Shown here one piece after another: positions 23,946-35,000 of a DNA stretch of 64,000 bases; the first letter of the stretch is position 1, and each line of letters opens with the position of its first letter. Both the position numbers and the translations under genes were made by a program. The stretch lies in assembly GCA_914767715.1 (NCBI GenBank), contig OU612070.1:24352025-24416024 (forward strand), read 5' to 3'. The DNA is from Membranipora membranacea. Lineage: Eukaryota; Bryozoa; Gymnolaemata; Cheilostomatida; Membraniporidae. The notes beneath the pieces are model-generated. The model had not been told where the DNA came from, searched no databases, and was given only the letters and a program-made list of their open reading frames with translations.

Positions 23946-24380
23946 CTTTAAACAATCCATCCAATGATGGTTCTTCTCATAAATATGCTTATATCTGTCT
24001 GCTAGTTTACACAGATATGGAACTTGCTCTTCTAAGTTGAAAGGTCCATGTTTCTTGTAGGCTTCTTGAAAATCTGCTATCTGCATATCCATCTGTTAAG
24101 TGTCAAATATAATATATGTAAACCATTAAAATGTGGAGACATCCTAATCCTTATTAAAGTGATGTAGTTTTATGTATTGTTGATAACGTAGAATATACCT
24201 ATTACATAGAGTTTTGCAACCGTCACCCTGTTACATCAATCAAACAATGTTATCCATCTTGTGGGACCAGAACCGAGTTGTTTCAGCCTGTTTACTTACA
24301 GGGTTCTTTTTGTGATACGGTAGGTCAGAAGTCAGAAGATTTTTCTCCTCCGTAATTGGCTTGCTATGTTTCCTTCCCAT
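23946..24380 (-). CDS. 5' part of an unrecognised gene with an N-myristoylation-type start
   Basis: Two minus-strand exons, 24300-24380 and 23946-24092, join in phase 0 with good borders (GTAAGT donors, TTAACAG acceptor). The first codes 27 residues starting MGRKHSKP, where Gly2 and Ser6 fit the N-myristoylation rule and the basic residues would help membrane binding. The second codes 49 residues, probably helical, with ADFQEAYKKHGPFNLEEQVP and ending KNHHWMDCLK before a GTAAGT donor in phase 0. The following exons were not found in the 1.2 kb beyond, so the gene continues through a large intron or is truncated. I do not recognise the family; a membrane-tethered signalling or adaptor protein is only a guess from the N-terminus. 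Confidence 0.55.
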
Positions 24381-25757
24381 GGTTGAGTGAGCAGGTTAAC
24401 CGCTGTACCTATAATAATATTGAAGACTCCTGAAGTGCCAAGTTACGCTTCAGAAGGGAAAGTTTAAGTTGTTTGACTAACATAAAAACTGTCCACATGA
24501 TGATAAGATGAATGTGAATATATCTGTTTGTGATTCAATAGATGGTGTAAGATTCGGGGATGAGACACTTTGATTCAATATGAATGTGCTCCATGTTGTT
24601 TTGCTGAGTTATCTTCTCACTAATAAATTGTAGGCAACTCCTCATAGAATATTGAGATTTTTTTTTTGAAAGCCTTATTCAATGGAGCTCACCCCCTGTG
24701 GGGGTAGCGAACTCATACCCTTGCTAATGTTTTTGAAGTGTGCAGGGTTGTATCCTGTATCATCCTCCATTTATCATCCTTATCCGTACGGATCTGGCAA
24801 GGATGTCCCGAATCAAAAGCATTTTTGGCGCCGGGAATCCACCCTGGGTTCATCGATCAAAAGCCGCTTCCCCTTAATCATTGGACTGCTCCTTACTCCC
24901 GCTAAGGCTACAAAATTTACTGGATTGAATCGGCCTTATGCTGAAGATTCAGATCAGCTTATATTTGCTAACTAAGTACCGGATTTCTAAGGCACATTTC
25001 AGATCGCAACATCATGAAAGATTACTACTAAATAAAATAATCTGAAGCTGACTTACCTGTTAAGTTTTACACAATGAGAGCCAGTCTGGGTAACTAATCA
25101 ATGTCTGTGGGTTTCTGCTGTCAAGCTTCACTCCCTTTGATATTATTGTGCACTGTGGCAAGATTATAGTTCGAGCTTGTGTTCATTTGAGGCCTTCTAA
25201 TGCTAAGAGAGTAAATAGAATTCAGGTGATTGAGAGTTTATCAGTTTATAGGTTAGATGAAAGTATCTCAGAAAGTCATAAATTATTGATGGACTGATCT
25301 ACTTGTATGTAATATATCCTTCTCTCTGGCACCACAGGCCACAAAAAAATCTACTTATGATCTCACATCAGCACCACCCACTTAAAGGGCAACCAAGGTT
25401 TCAAACAAGTTCTCATCGATTGTTAGCAGATTGCACCTTCTGCATCGGGAAAAAGACAAAATCTAATTCTGATGATTATTCAGCCAGAATTCTTGTAAAA
25501 CAATCCATCCATCAAGTACTCAAACTCAGCTAAAATAGTATACTACAGAGCAGTTTCCTGTTCCTGTTATTATTTAGCCTGTGCTCTATCATTATTAAAT
25601 CAATGTCTTGGAACCTCCCCTAATCTGAAGTGTTACCCAGCTTAGAGTCAGCAACTACTTTGAGTTTTGCGCCGCGTCATGCACAAAGCTGATGCTGCCT
25701 AGCACATTATTTACTACCCACTAATGCATTGCTGCGAAACCTTGGTTGCCCTTTAAG
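24381..25757. other. Intergenic sequence
   Basis: A poly-T run at 24660-24668 followed by a more GC-rich stretch (24680-24960) looks like the reversed poly-A end of a retroposed sequence, but the body is not recognised. The rest is featureless. Confidence 0.35.
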
Positions 25758-26020
25758 GTTAGCTTCCACTGAATGTTAGCTACCACTGAATGTTAGCTAC
25801 CACTGAATGTTAGCTACCACTGAATGTTAGCTACCACTGAATGTTAGTTACCACTGAATGTTAGCTTCCACTGAATGTTAGCTACCACTGAATGTTAGCT
25901 ACCACTGAATGTTAGCTACCACTGAATGTTAGCTACCACTGAATGTTAGTTACCACTGAATGTTAGCTTCCACTGAATGTTAGCTACCACTGAATGTTAG
26001 CTACCACCACTGAATGTTAA
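25758..26020. repeat. 17-bp satellite with 102-bp higher-order structure
   Basis: Fifteen tandem copies of GTTAGCTACCACTGAAT. Variants occur in a fixed order: one GCTTCC unit, four GCTACC units, one GTTACC unit, then the same six again and the start of a third round. The array therefore has a six-unit, 102-bp higher-order period. The last unit has an ACC duplication. Confidence 0.95.
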
Positions 26021-26820
26021 CTAGCACTTAATTTTGGCTAGCTAAGGTGAGAGTTTATATATTTTAAATTTTACACTACAGATTTTGTTCGTGACGAGCA
26101 AGGTTCTGTTTGTAAGAGTTATCGTCCCAAATTGCTATAAAATTCATTACATTGACTGTTAGGATTAAGAGAGCTGTACCAATAACTTAAGATAATTAGT
26201 AGCAAATGCTAAATAACAATCAATACTCTCATTGTTAAATGTGCAATATTATCCCTTTCGGCCATCTTGCCAAGGTGTCCATATTGCCTTAATGTTCATG
26301 AATTGGGACCACTCAAGATCGACACAAGATCAATATTAATCTGTTAATATTCCTGTCAATTTATATATACACTCTGTAATATTTATTTGGTGACACTCGC
26401 AAACCATCTAGAGGGATAAGGTTATTTGTCTCTTTGTGGTTCTACACATGGATGGCCTGTATTTATCTATTTTTGCTCTACGAGCAGGCTTTTTCTTTGT
26501 ATTTATTTTAATACGAGAGTTCAGGTGGTGAGGATTGTCTTCGGCTATATTGGTGAAGTTTCCACTGCAAGAGGCGTGCAAGAAAGTTGAGATGATTTGC
26601 AGTGCTACATTGCCAAGCCTCTGTTCATAATTGTCAGTGAAGATTAAAGACTTAATATTAGCTACTTAGAAGGCTTTCAGGCCACCGCTGGAGGCATGAT
26701 ATAGGATTTTCCGAATTGGCTAGGAATCCACTCACAAACAAGTTTTTGGAAGCAGAATTACAAAAACATCTTCATTTCGATGAATCCTCAAGATTATTGC
26801 CTATATAGTTAGGAATAATG
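26021..26820. other. Intergenic sequence
   Basis: AT-rich, nothing recognised. Confidence 0.35.
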
Positions 26821-28066
26821 TTGATTGGAATGTGATATTGGCGCCAGTTTCAACTCAAAGGTATCATTCATGTCTTTGGATTATGAGCTATTCACATTCT
26901 TCTGAAAGCAATCCTAGACTAATCTGTTTGTCAAATAGTAATTTGAGAAGACATTGGCAGATTTGCCTTAAAATCCATGCAATGGATGCTATGTGTGCAA
27001 TCTGCACTGTATATCAGCGTTCCCAATACAGAAAAACCATTAGAATATTAATGTCAACAGGGAATCATGATCAAAAAATTCATTTCAAAATAAATTTTCT
27101 CCTGTAATTGAAACATTTCGTCCAAAAATTCGCCTTGCAAGCATTTAGTTACAAAAATCTGTAACTTTGATACTGAAATTTAATAAAAGAATCTGATCAA
27201 ACTTATCAATTGCGGGAATATATCACTTTATGGTGGGATAATAGACCAGTAAATTAAAAAAGCTGTTAAGAACAGTCGGGATCAGGGCAGGATATTTATC
27301 TCAACCGGCTTCAACTATTGGGTGTAATTTGATGCATGTCAGTAGAATTTTGAATCAAAAGTATTTGCTTTCTTGTACAATATAATGAAGTGGGAGAATC
27401 GTGCTGCTATTGCAACCTTTTTCTCTACCATACAACATTGAAAACTGAAATCTAAGGGCGGGCAAGGGTTGGGTGGTGTAGCTTATAAGCACACAACTGT
27501 TGAAGTTCATGAGTTTTTGTAGGTGATTTTGGGTGATAAAGAATTGTGTTTGAAAAGCTGCACTACTCTTGAATTGGTACAAGGCCCAGAAATGCATAAA
27601 GCCCTAGCATTATAATTCTTATGCGCCCTTTGTTGTCCGTGACAAGCTGCTGTCGCTTCATTCACATCGCATATTGTGACGCGATTCCCTGGTATTGAGG
27701 TGACACAGATGCCTGTCATATATGTTCGTGATTATATGAAAGCTGTTTTAAAATTACAGAATATCCAAAATATGATGGAAATTTTTATTTGATTTGGATT
27801 CCCTGTTGTTATTTATATTCTTATGCTGTTTCTGTATCAGGAACGCTGATATAAAGTGCAAATTGCACACATAGCATCCTTTGCATGGATTTGAAAGCAA
27901 ATCTGGCTATGTACTCCCAAATTACTATTTGACAAACAGATTAGTCTAGGATTCCCAAAAGAGATGATTCTAGGATTGCTTTCAGAACAATGTAATTAAC
28001 TCATAATCCTAAAAAATGAATGATACCTTTGAGTTTAAACTGGTGCCAATATCACATTCCAATCAA
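26821..28066. mobile_element. Foldback element with ~300-bp imperfect inverted arms
   Basis: The left arm (26821 to about 27120, starting TTGATTGGAATGTGATATTG) matches the reverse complement of the right arm (about 27735-28066), with roughly 80 percent agreement by eye and a few short indels, for example GCAATCCTAGA is present twice in the right arm and once in the left. About 620 bp separates the arms. No transposase and no certain target duplication are seen. Likely a foldback/MITE-like element or two opposed copies of one repeat. Confidence 0.8.
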
Positions 28067-29270
28067 GTGCAACCCCACTTCCTCTGTGGAAGAAAATCAA
28101 ATTTCAAATTTTTCTTGAATATTCTAGTCCATTCTCGGATATGACCACATAATCCAGTTGTGAACATGGCTTACATATGGGCATTTTAAACCAATCATCC
28201 TACCCTTGATGGAAATCCAATGAACTGGAAACTGGAAACCCAATAAACTGGGAGTTCATTGCTGGACCACTTCTCTACCTCTGAACACTTGGACTGGTTT
28301 AGTACTAAAGAAAATTAGTCCCACTGAAAGTAAAAATATAGAGAGCAGATTTACCTTCAGAGTGGCAGCTGTCAACGTCTGATATACAATATCTTAATCA
28401 CTTAGTCTTCATCAGCAGTGATGAAAGTAGGATTTGTGATCATCTGAAGTCATCCAGTAGAGTGTCAGTAGTAATATCATCAACTGTAAAAATTTAACAT
28501 GGTTTACAGTAGTTCATTATAAGTAATTGTCAACTTGGAGGCAAAATTCATAGATGGCTTCAAATCGCATGGCAACTGGTGATGCTGACTGGGCTGGTGG
28601 TCAGCCATGGGTTTTGAGTAGCAAAAAATTGAATAAAAAAACATGACAATATTGCTATATACATGTACATACAATATTTTGCTAGTGGGTTGGCTGTTTT
28701 CAAGCTGCAGCTGCACCCGCCTCCGTCCACCAACCTGCCAGGACCCACCGCAAAAACAAGGAGAGACATTAACTCCCCAGATTAGCCAGCAGGCCATCAA
28801 GAGCTAGTGAGCTTTGTTTCAAGAAACTGGTGGTATCACATCTAATAGAATTATTTAAGTAAAAAGGTATCAAAATGATTAGTTTGTAAATTCTAGGGCT
28901 CGGATTTGGAAGGAGTATATCCTAACATCAGTGTTGATGTGACACCTAGTGGCTCAGTGTCTGGTGTTGTGCTCAGAGTGGCGTGGTAAGAATGTGTTCC
29001 TGTCAACTACGGCGTCATCTGTAATGATTCTTTGAAAAAGACGTCTATCGATTTTAACCGTGCTTGTTTGCAAGTTTGTCATTTCAGGGGGTGGGGGGGG
29101 GGGTTAACAGTTAACAGTAACGGCAAGGTTTCGATTACCTAGCTATGAGGCAATCCAATTGATAGTGTATGGGTGGATGCCAAACGATTGATGTTCTGTG
29201 ACTAATTTGGTGTGTGATACAACGTCCAAAGCTTTTGGAAAATAATATCTAGGGGTATGTCATTATCAAA
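28067..29270. other. Intergenic sequence with a G-rich tract
   Basis: No exon recognised. A run of G with one T break at 29088-29104 could form a quadruplex. Confidence 0.35.
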
Positions 29271-29900
29271 TTTTCAATTCAGACATTAATGTTGTTGAGA
29301 AGCTGTGTATCCCAACCGTGTACCGGACGAAACCAATGCTGATGTTTGTAGAGCAGGGTGTGCCGACTCAAGTGGGCGCGGATGTTAGGAGCTATTACAT
29401 GTTCGAATAATTTACATACAATGGAGGTAAGTGAGTTTGGACGATAATTCAATGGGTCTGTTTTCTTGCCTTTGTTAAATACAGGGCTACATGAGCGGTG
29501 TGCCAATCTCTGGGTACTTTATGTTGGTTGTATGAGCATTGAAAAATAATGGTAGGTGTGAGGTAGATGTGAGGGGCTAGGAATTTGAGAAGGACCTGGG
29601 AGAGCAGGTCAGGACTGGCACTTTTACAGGTGTCCAGGGATTGGAGTTGTTTCAGCACACCATGACTATCAAACATCACAGACTCGGACGGGTCAGGGGG
29701 AAATTGAATAAGGAGGTGTGATAGCATTATCTGTGGAGAAAACTGAGACAAAAGCATCAGCGAAAAATTCAGCAATATCAACTGAGTCCGAACTACAACC
29801 ATCCAGCTGTTCAATGTTATTAGATGTATTCTTCTTGTTGGAAATGAATGTATATAGTGTTTTTGTGTCTCCTGAGTCCAGTCGATCACAAATATGGTTG
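29270..29900 (-). pseudogene. LINE fragment (CR1/L2-like), minus strand
   Basis: On the minus strand, pieces in two frames follow the usual order of a LINE polymerase: FADAFVSVFS-type linker, then FDSHGVLKQLQSLDTCKSAS with PDLLSQVLLKFLAP, then VPRDWHTAHVA, and after a frameshift PVFNKGKKTDPLNYRPNSLT and SIVCKLFEHVI. This is the RT fingers region only; palm and endonuclease are missing. It is a separate copy from the one at 17970-21630 and differs in sequence. Confidence 0.8.
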
Positions 29901-30208
29901 TTTATGCAGTAATTGTAGTCTCGGTCAATTAGACTCTTGCATCATTTATTTTGGGCTTCATATCAGTAAGTATCTTAAAAATCAGGGTACAATCTCATAA
30001 CTGCATACCAGCATTTACGACAGTTGATGTTCCACTTGGTCTCGGCTGCAATCCAAAAATTGTGGTTTCTAGATCTTGTCTTGTGTGCAATATTTTTGAA
30101 AGCAGTTTAAAGTATACCTTTTTTTAAAGTATTCCACATTCAATCAATGTCTAATCTTTTGCCATTAGTGCCTCTAGTTTTTGACTTGAGGTTGCACCGG
30201 AACTCATA

Positions 30209-31156
30209 GGGGAAGGCGGGGCACGTTGAGCCATGGGGCACGTTGATCCACCCCACTTTTTTCAAACACCATTTTATGTTTTGAGTTTTCCCCTCCATCA
30301 GAGGTCATGTGCTCAAAGGCACCCTTTTTGAGCAGACAAAAGTAAAGATAGCTACTAAGAGAAGAAAATTAATTAGTTTTTCATCGTTTTTAGCGCAAAA
30401 AGTAAAAAAATGGTTATCTTTTCCCAACAAGGCATGACTGAGGAATTACAACTTTTATTAAGCGATAACATCATATTTAGTCTCAATTTCATATAATCTA
30501 AACTTATCTCTGATGGAGAGATTTTGTTTAACTCGAGTTGAAAGTGAAAAACAGGCTGTTGGGGCACGTTGATCCATGCCCGTTGGGGCACGTTGAGCCA
30601 TGCCATTGAGTATATGAATGTTATATGATGAAAGTGTATATGAAGTATATGTACACAAAAACATTGGAATTGATGTATCTTTAATGCAATTAGCAATTAA
30701 TCTTGAGTTCACTTTTCCATCACTTATCATCAAGTTTGCCTTGTGCAAGATTTCCTATACCGCAAATGTTTCAGAGATTTATTTTGTGCTGCGAATTCTA
30801 TTTTATAGTTCAATTGAGTGAAAAAAAGTGTGCTGTTTCAATGAATTAGGTTGTTTTTTTTTATTTCTTGTGGTTGCAATGAATTAAAAAGTTATGACCA
30901 GCAAAGAGATGACCGTAACAGAGTGGTTCAACGTGTCCCAGACAAAAGGCGGACCTGGCTCAACGTTGAGCCGCTTCCCAATCTTTTTTGAAACAGCAAT
31001 ATTTCCTTTTCCTGCTGCAATAGGTTTCTGACCTCACTCATGTTGATAGAAGACATGAAGACCAATTTCAGTACCAATTCTTGTCAATCTGGCACAATTT
31101 AACTGCATGTTACAATCCAATATGTAAAAACTGGCTCAACGTACCCCGCCTTCCCC
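30209..31156. mobile_element. 948-bp TIR element with subterminal repeats
   Basis: The left end GGGGAAGGCGGGGCACGTTG continues AGCCA and is matched at the right end as its reverse complement with one mismatch (CACG/TACG). TA flanks both sides (30207-30208, 31157-31158), the duplication used by Tc1/mariner-type elements. The motif GGGGCACGTTGA(G/T)CCA recurs near 30234, 30562 and 30584, and its complement near 30956-30971 and at the right end. No transposase reading frame is recognised, so it is non-autonomous. Confidence 0.88.
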
Positions 31157-31672
31157 TAATGGTTCTAGTCATAACCCTCAACCTTTAACAGGACCAGTGG
31201 GTACTAAGCGCAGTGCAGTCAGCCACAGACCACCAACTAACAGAAAAACACGGTATACCTAGCTAGTCTATACACAATATGGTGTACTCACAAATAATAG
31301 TTTGGTGCTTAGAAGATATGAATACTGCCACTGGGTAGTGTTTGGATACCACCAGTTTTGTACTAGCTAATTTATCTCCTCTTTGTGTACACGGCAGACC
31401 AACAACTTCAAATCAGATCAGCCAACAGTTAGCTGTGCTTGATCCTTTTGTAAGCTTCTCAACTCAGGGTATTCTTGGGTGTCTTCCGAGTTAGCAGTAG
31501 TTTGCACTGTTTTTTTATAAAATAAAGTATGTAGTATTAGAGTAGAGTAGTGCAGTCAAACTCAATGAGTTACTCCTTGGTGCAGTTAGGATGTTGACAG
31601 AAGCGGACGTGATGCAATGAACTTCCTCATTGCGTGATAGCTCCACTCAGTTTTAGTACAACTTGAATAAAG
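31157..31672. other. Intergenic between two transposons
   Basis: No feature recognised. Confidence 0.35.
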
Positions 31673-31802
31673 CATAGATTTAAAAAACAGTATAGATAGG
31701 TCATTGTGTGCTCCTGTCTATCCAATAATATGATCCCTACTTTAGCCTCAGATCTGGGAATTTTATCAATCTAGACCATAAGGCTGGGTGTCACATGACT
31801 GT

Positions 31803-31869
31803 TAGTAAAACGATCTTCCAGCCAATCATGTTCTTACAACATTGTGATTGGCTCAGAAGTCGTTTTACT
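31803..31869. repeat. Imperfect palindrome near the P-like left end
   Basis: AGTAAAACGA, TTC, AGCCAATCA are mirrored as TGATTGGCT, GAA, TCGTTTTACT around a 12-base loop. It lies between the left terminal repeat and the transposase start, where P elements carry subterminal binding sites. Confidence 0.7.
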
Positions 31870-32026
31870 CAGTGTGGCCTTCTTTCATTGGATACTTTCC
31901 GATGAGGTTAACATCATTAAAGGTAAAGTTGAGTAAAGTGTTAGTCATGTTTTATTAATTGTTGCACTACTACTTTTCTTCCCAACTTCTTTATACATCA
32001 TACTTTCCAATCATACTAAACAAGAG

Positions 32027-35000
32027 ATGCCTTCACTTTGTGTAAAATGTAAACAGGGTCCCAATGATGAGAGAAGACTTCACAGGTGAGTTGCAACAGC
32101 TGAAGTTCTACTCTACTTATTACTTTCTACTACTTTCTTCTTGACTGATTGACTATCTATGTCTACTCTATGTGAATTAAGTTCTCAAAGAGAAAAACAA
32201 ATCATCTGCTATTAGAGATGAATGAAGTTAAGAACAATTACACCCAGGTGAGGTCAAGCTATTAGGTTATTTGATTTGATCTGTAAGTGGGGACTGTCAA
32301 TATATATAAGATTGAATAAATATGAAGTCATCATCATTTGTCTGTCTGACTCTACTAGTAAACTAACTAATTAGGATTGAGATGCAGTTACTCCTGTCCA
32401 TGCAAACAGTAATGACTTCTAGTTTGCTCTCTCATGATATGAAGTTTATAATAGTTTGTTTATTTCCAAGTTTTCCTAAAGATATGGACGCCCAAGTCCA
32501 GTGGTGTAAAAACATGGGCATAGGGAAAGAAAATCTTCCACTGAGAGCTGTGCTATGCTCAGACCACTTCACGCCTGACTGTTTCACGAAAACGGGCAAG
32601 TTCCACCGTGGTAAGCGTGTCTTACCGACATTAACAACCGCTGGTAAACGTCGCTGTGGTGCAGTTCTTCAGCCTAAGACCCAGACACCGAGAAAGCTGC
32701 CAATCTCAAGAAACCTGAAATTTGTAAGTAGCCAACTACAATTTGTCAAAGTATGCAGTGTATAAACTACATGTATAACTCACTCTAAATGCCTTCTTGA
32801 AGATCATCATACTTACTCCCAATATATTGTCCTTTGAAATTCGGCTGTTGCATCGTGCTTGCTTACCTCAAGTCAGTAGCCTATTCTGCTCTAATAAACT
32901 CATTTTTTCTACTTGTCATCAGCAAGCTCCTTTGATACCTCATCATTCATTACCAAACCAAACCATTACATCATCACACAATCTGAACAGGGTAAGCCAA
33001 ATAGTTATGCTCTAGAAGTCTTTTTGGTAGTTGTATCGTCCCTTTTTTTGAGGACATACATCTTATCAGAAACATTTCTAGACACTTCAGTTTACTTTCA
33101 TTTGATTTGTTAAGGTTCCTATTTCATCATTGTATTCATTGTCATAACTTGTTTGTCAGGTACTGTGTCAAGATAATCTAAATTGAATGGCGTCTCAACA
33201 TTATCTACATTAGCTAAAATCAGAGAAAACCTCACTTCAGAGGAAGCTCAGGAATGCTAGAGGGTCTATCAGGAGGGCCAAACAGACAATTAAAGGTTTA
33301 AGGGCAAAGACAAAAGTTACCAGCAGAGAACTTAGAAGGATCAGAAAGACACTGGCGAGCATGAATGTGACTGGTGAGGCCATTTACTTCAATGTGTGCT
33401 GTTGTCTGTAAATAACTGGTCAATTTAGCTGATATCCTCTTATAATTACTTGTAGCGGTGATGCATAGCATGGTTTGTGTAAGAAATCCAACTAATACCT
33501 AGCTGCTGTTCAATCAAGTTGACTTCAACTTAGTCACTGAAGGCCGATTCACTAACGCAAAAAAATCAACTTGCATGTGTATGGAAATTTTTTAAAGAGT
33601 GATGTGTCATTTACAAATTACTTTTCTGATTCAGCTTTGCAAAGAGCGCTCATCAGAAATAGGAAGCAAGGCAGATTCGCGGAAGATGTGAGAGGATTTG
33701 CCCAACGTGTCAATTTCTATTCGTCAATGGCATACAAGGTTGTACGGGAGGTATTCAGTCTGCCTGCCCCACGAACACTGAGAAGATGGAGTGCTGGGAT
33801 TGATGCATCGCCTGGATGGACAGACCTTTCTTTTTTCTCACTGAAGCAGTATGTATCTACTCTCAAGAGGCCACTTCTGGTAACACTGATGCTGGACGGC
33901 ATGTCTATCAAAAAACATGCATCATATGATAAGCTAAACGACAAATTTGTTGGGTGAGAATACGCTTCAAAAGTTTGTTCTTCATTGTTCAACTTATATT
34001 CCATTAGTCCAAACTTATTCATCATTCAAGTACTGGATGCTAGGGTAAATTTACCGTTACATCCATAGATATCAAAAACCTTTTTTATATCTATGGTTTC
34101 ATCTCATATGCTGGAGTAAATCATTTCGAACTTAAATGACAACTTGGTGGTATCAAATTGAACCTTCTTATTGCATTTGAATGCCTTTAAATGTTGATAC
34201 ATGGTTTGAAATCTTTTGAATGAAGGTTAAAAGTTTGTGCTCATTTGTTTTTAGAGCAAGTCATGACGGTAAAGGCCTTGCCAAGGATGCTCTCGTGTTC
34301 ATGGCTGTTGGCATGAATGCACACCTCAAAATTCCGCTAGGTTATTTCTTGGTTAAGGGCATCTCCGCTGCTCAACAAGCTGATTATATCAAAGAGTGCC
34401 TTCATTTAATTCATGGGACTGGGGCTAAAGTTGTGGCATTCACCTGTGATGGTCCACCAGTCAATATCAATACTCTCAAACACCTTGGAGCCAGCATCAC
34501 TTATCCTGAGATGAAATCCACCTTCACAAACCCTGCTGACAACACTGAGATTTGTGTGATACTAGATGCATGCCACATGCTAAAACTACACAGGAATGCG
34601 TGGGGGAAACTCCAGCTCATGTACAATGACAGCGATGAGGTAACATATCCACATAACATTTAGATCTTTAGATTGTTTCATGTATGTGTGTGTTTGTATT
34701 GATCTCATTACTGATGATCACTATGACTACTATCAATATGGATGATAAAATTGCCGAATTATCCTTATCCTTATAATGCTATTTACTCAGATTCGTCATA
34801 GCGTTACACAAATTAAATACATTGTTACTGCCTGCCCTCAAGTTGGTTAAGAAATTGGGCTATGAAGAGCTAAATGCGTCCTTATGTTCTAAGTCAGCTG
34901 TGAGTTATTATTGATTTGTATTTCCTAGCAAATCCGGTGGGATCTGTTAAAGATGCTGGTAGCTGTTCAGGATAAGGAGGGTATACGTGCCGGAAATCGC

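Noticed and set aside
23946-24092. Exon of a dynein heavy chain
   Set aside because: A few residues resemble the stem region, but the preceding exon gives a free MG start incompatible with a dynein internal exon.
24682-24975. 97-residue gene
   Set aside because: No splice support, no recognisable domain, and it starts next to a poly-T run as in a reversed retroposed sequence.
25758-26020. CRISPR array
   Set aside because: Units are 17 bp head to tail with no spacers, in a eukaryotic genome.
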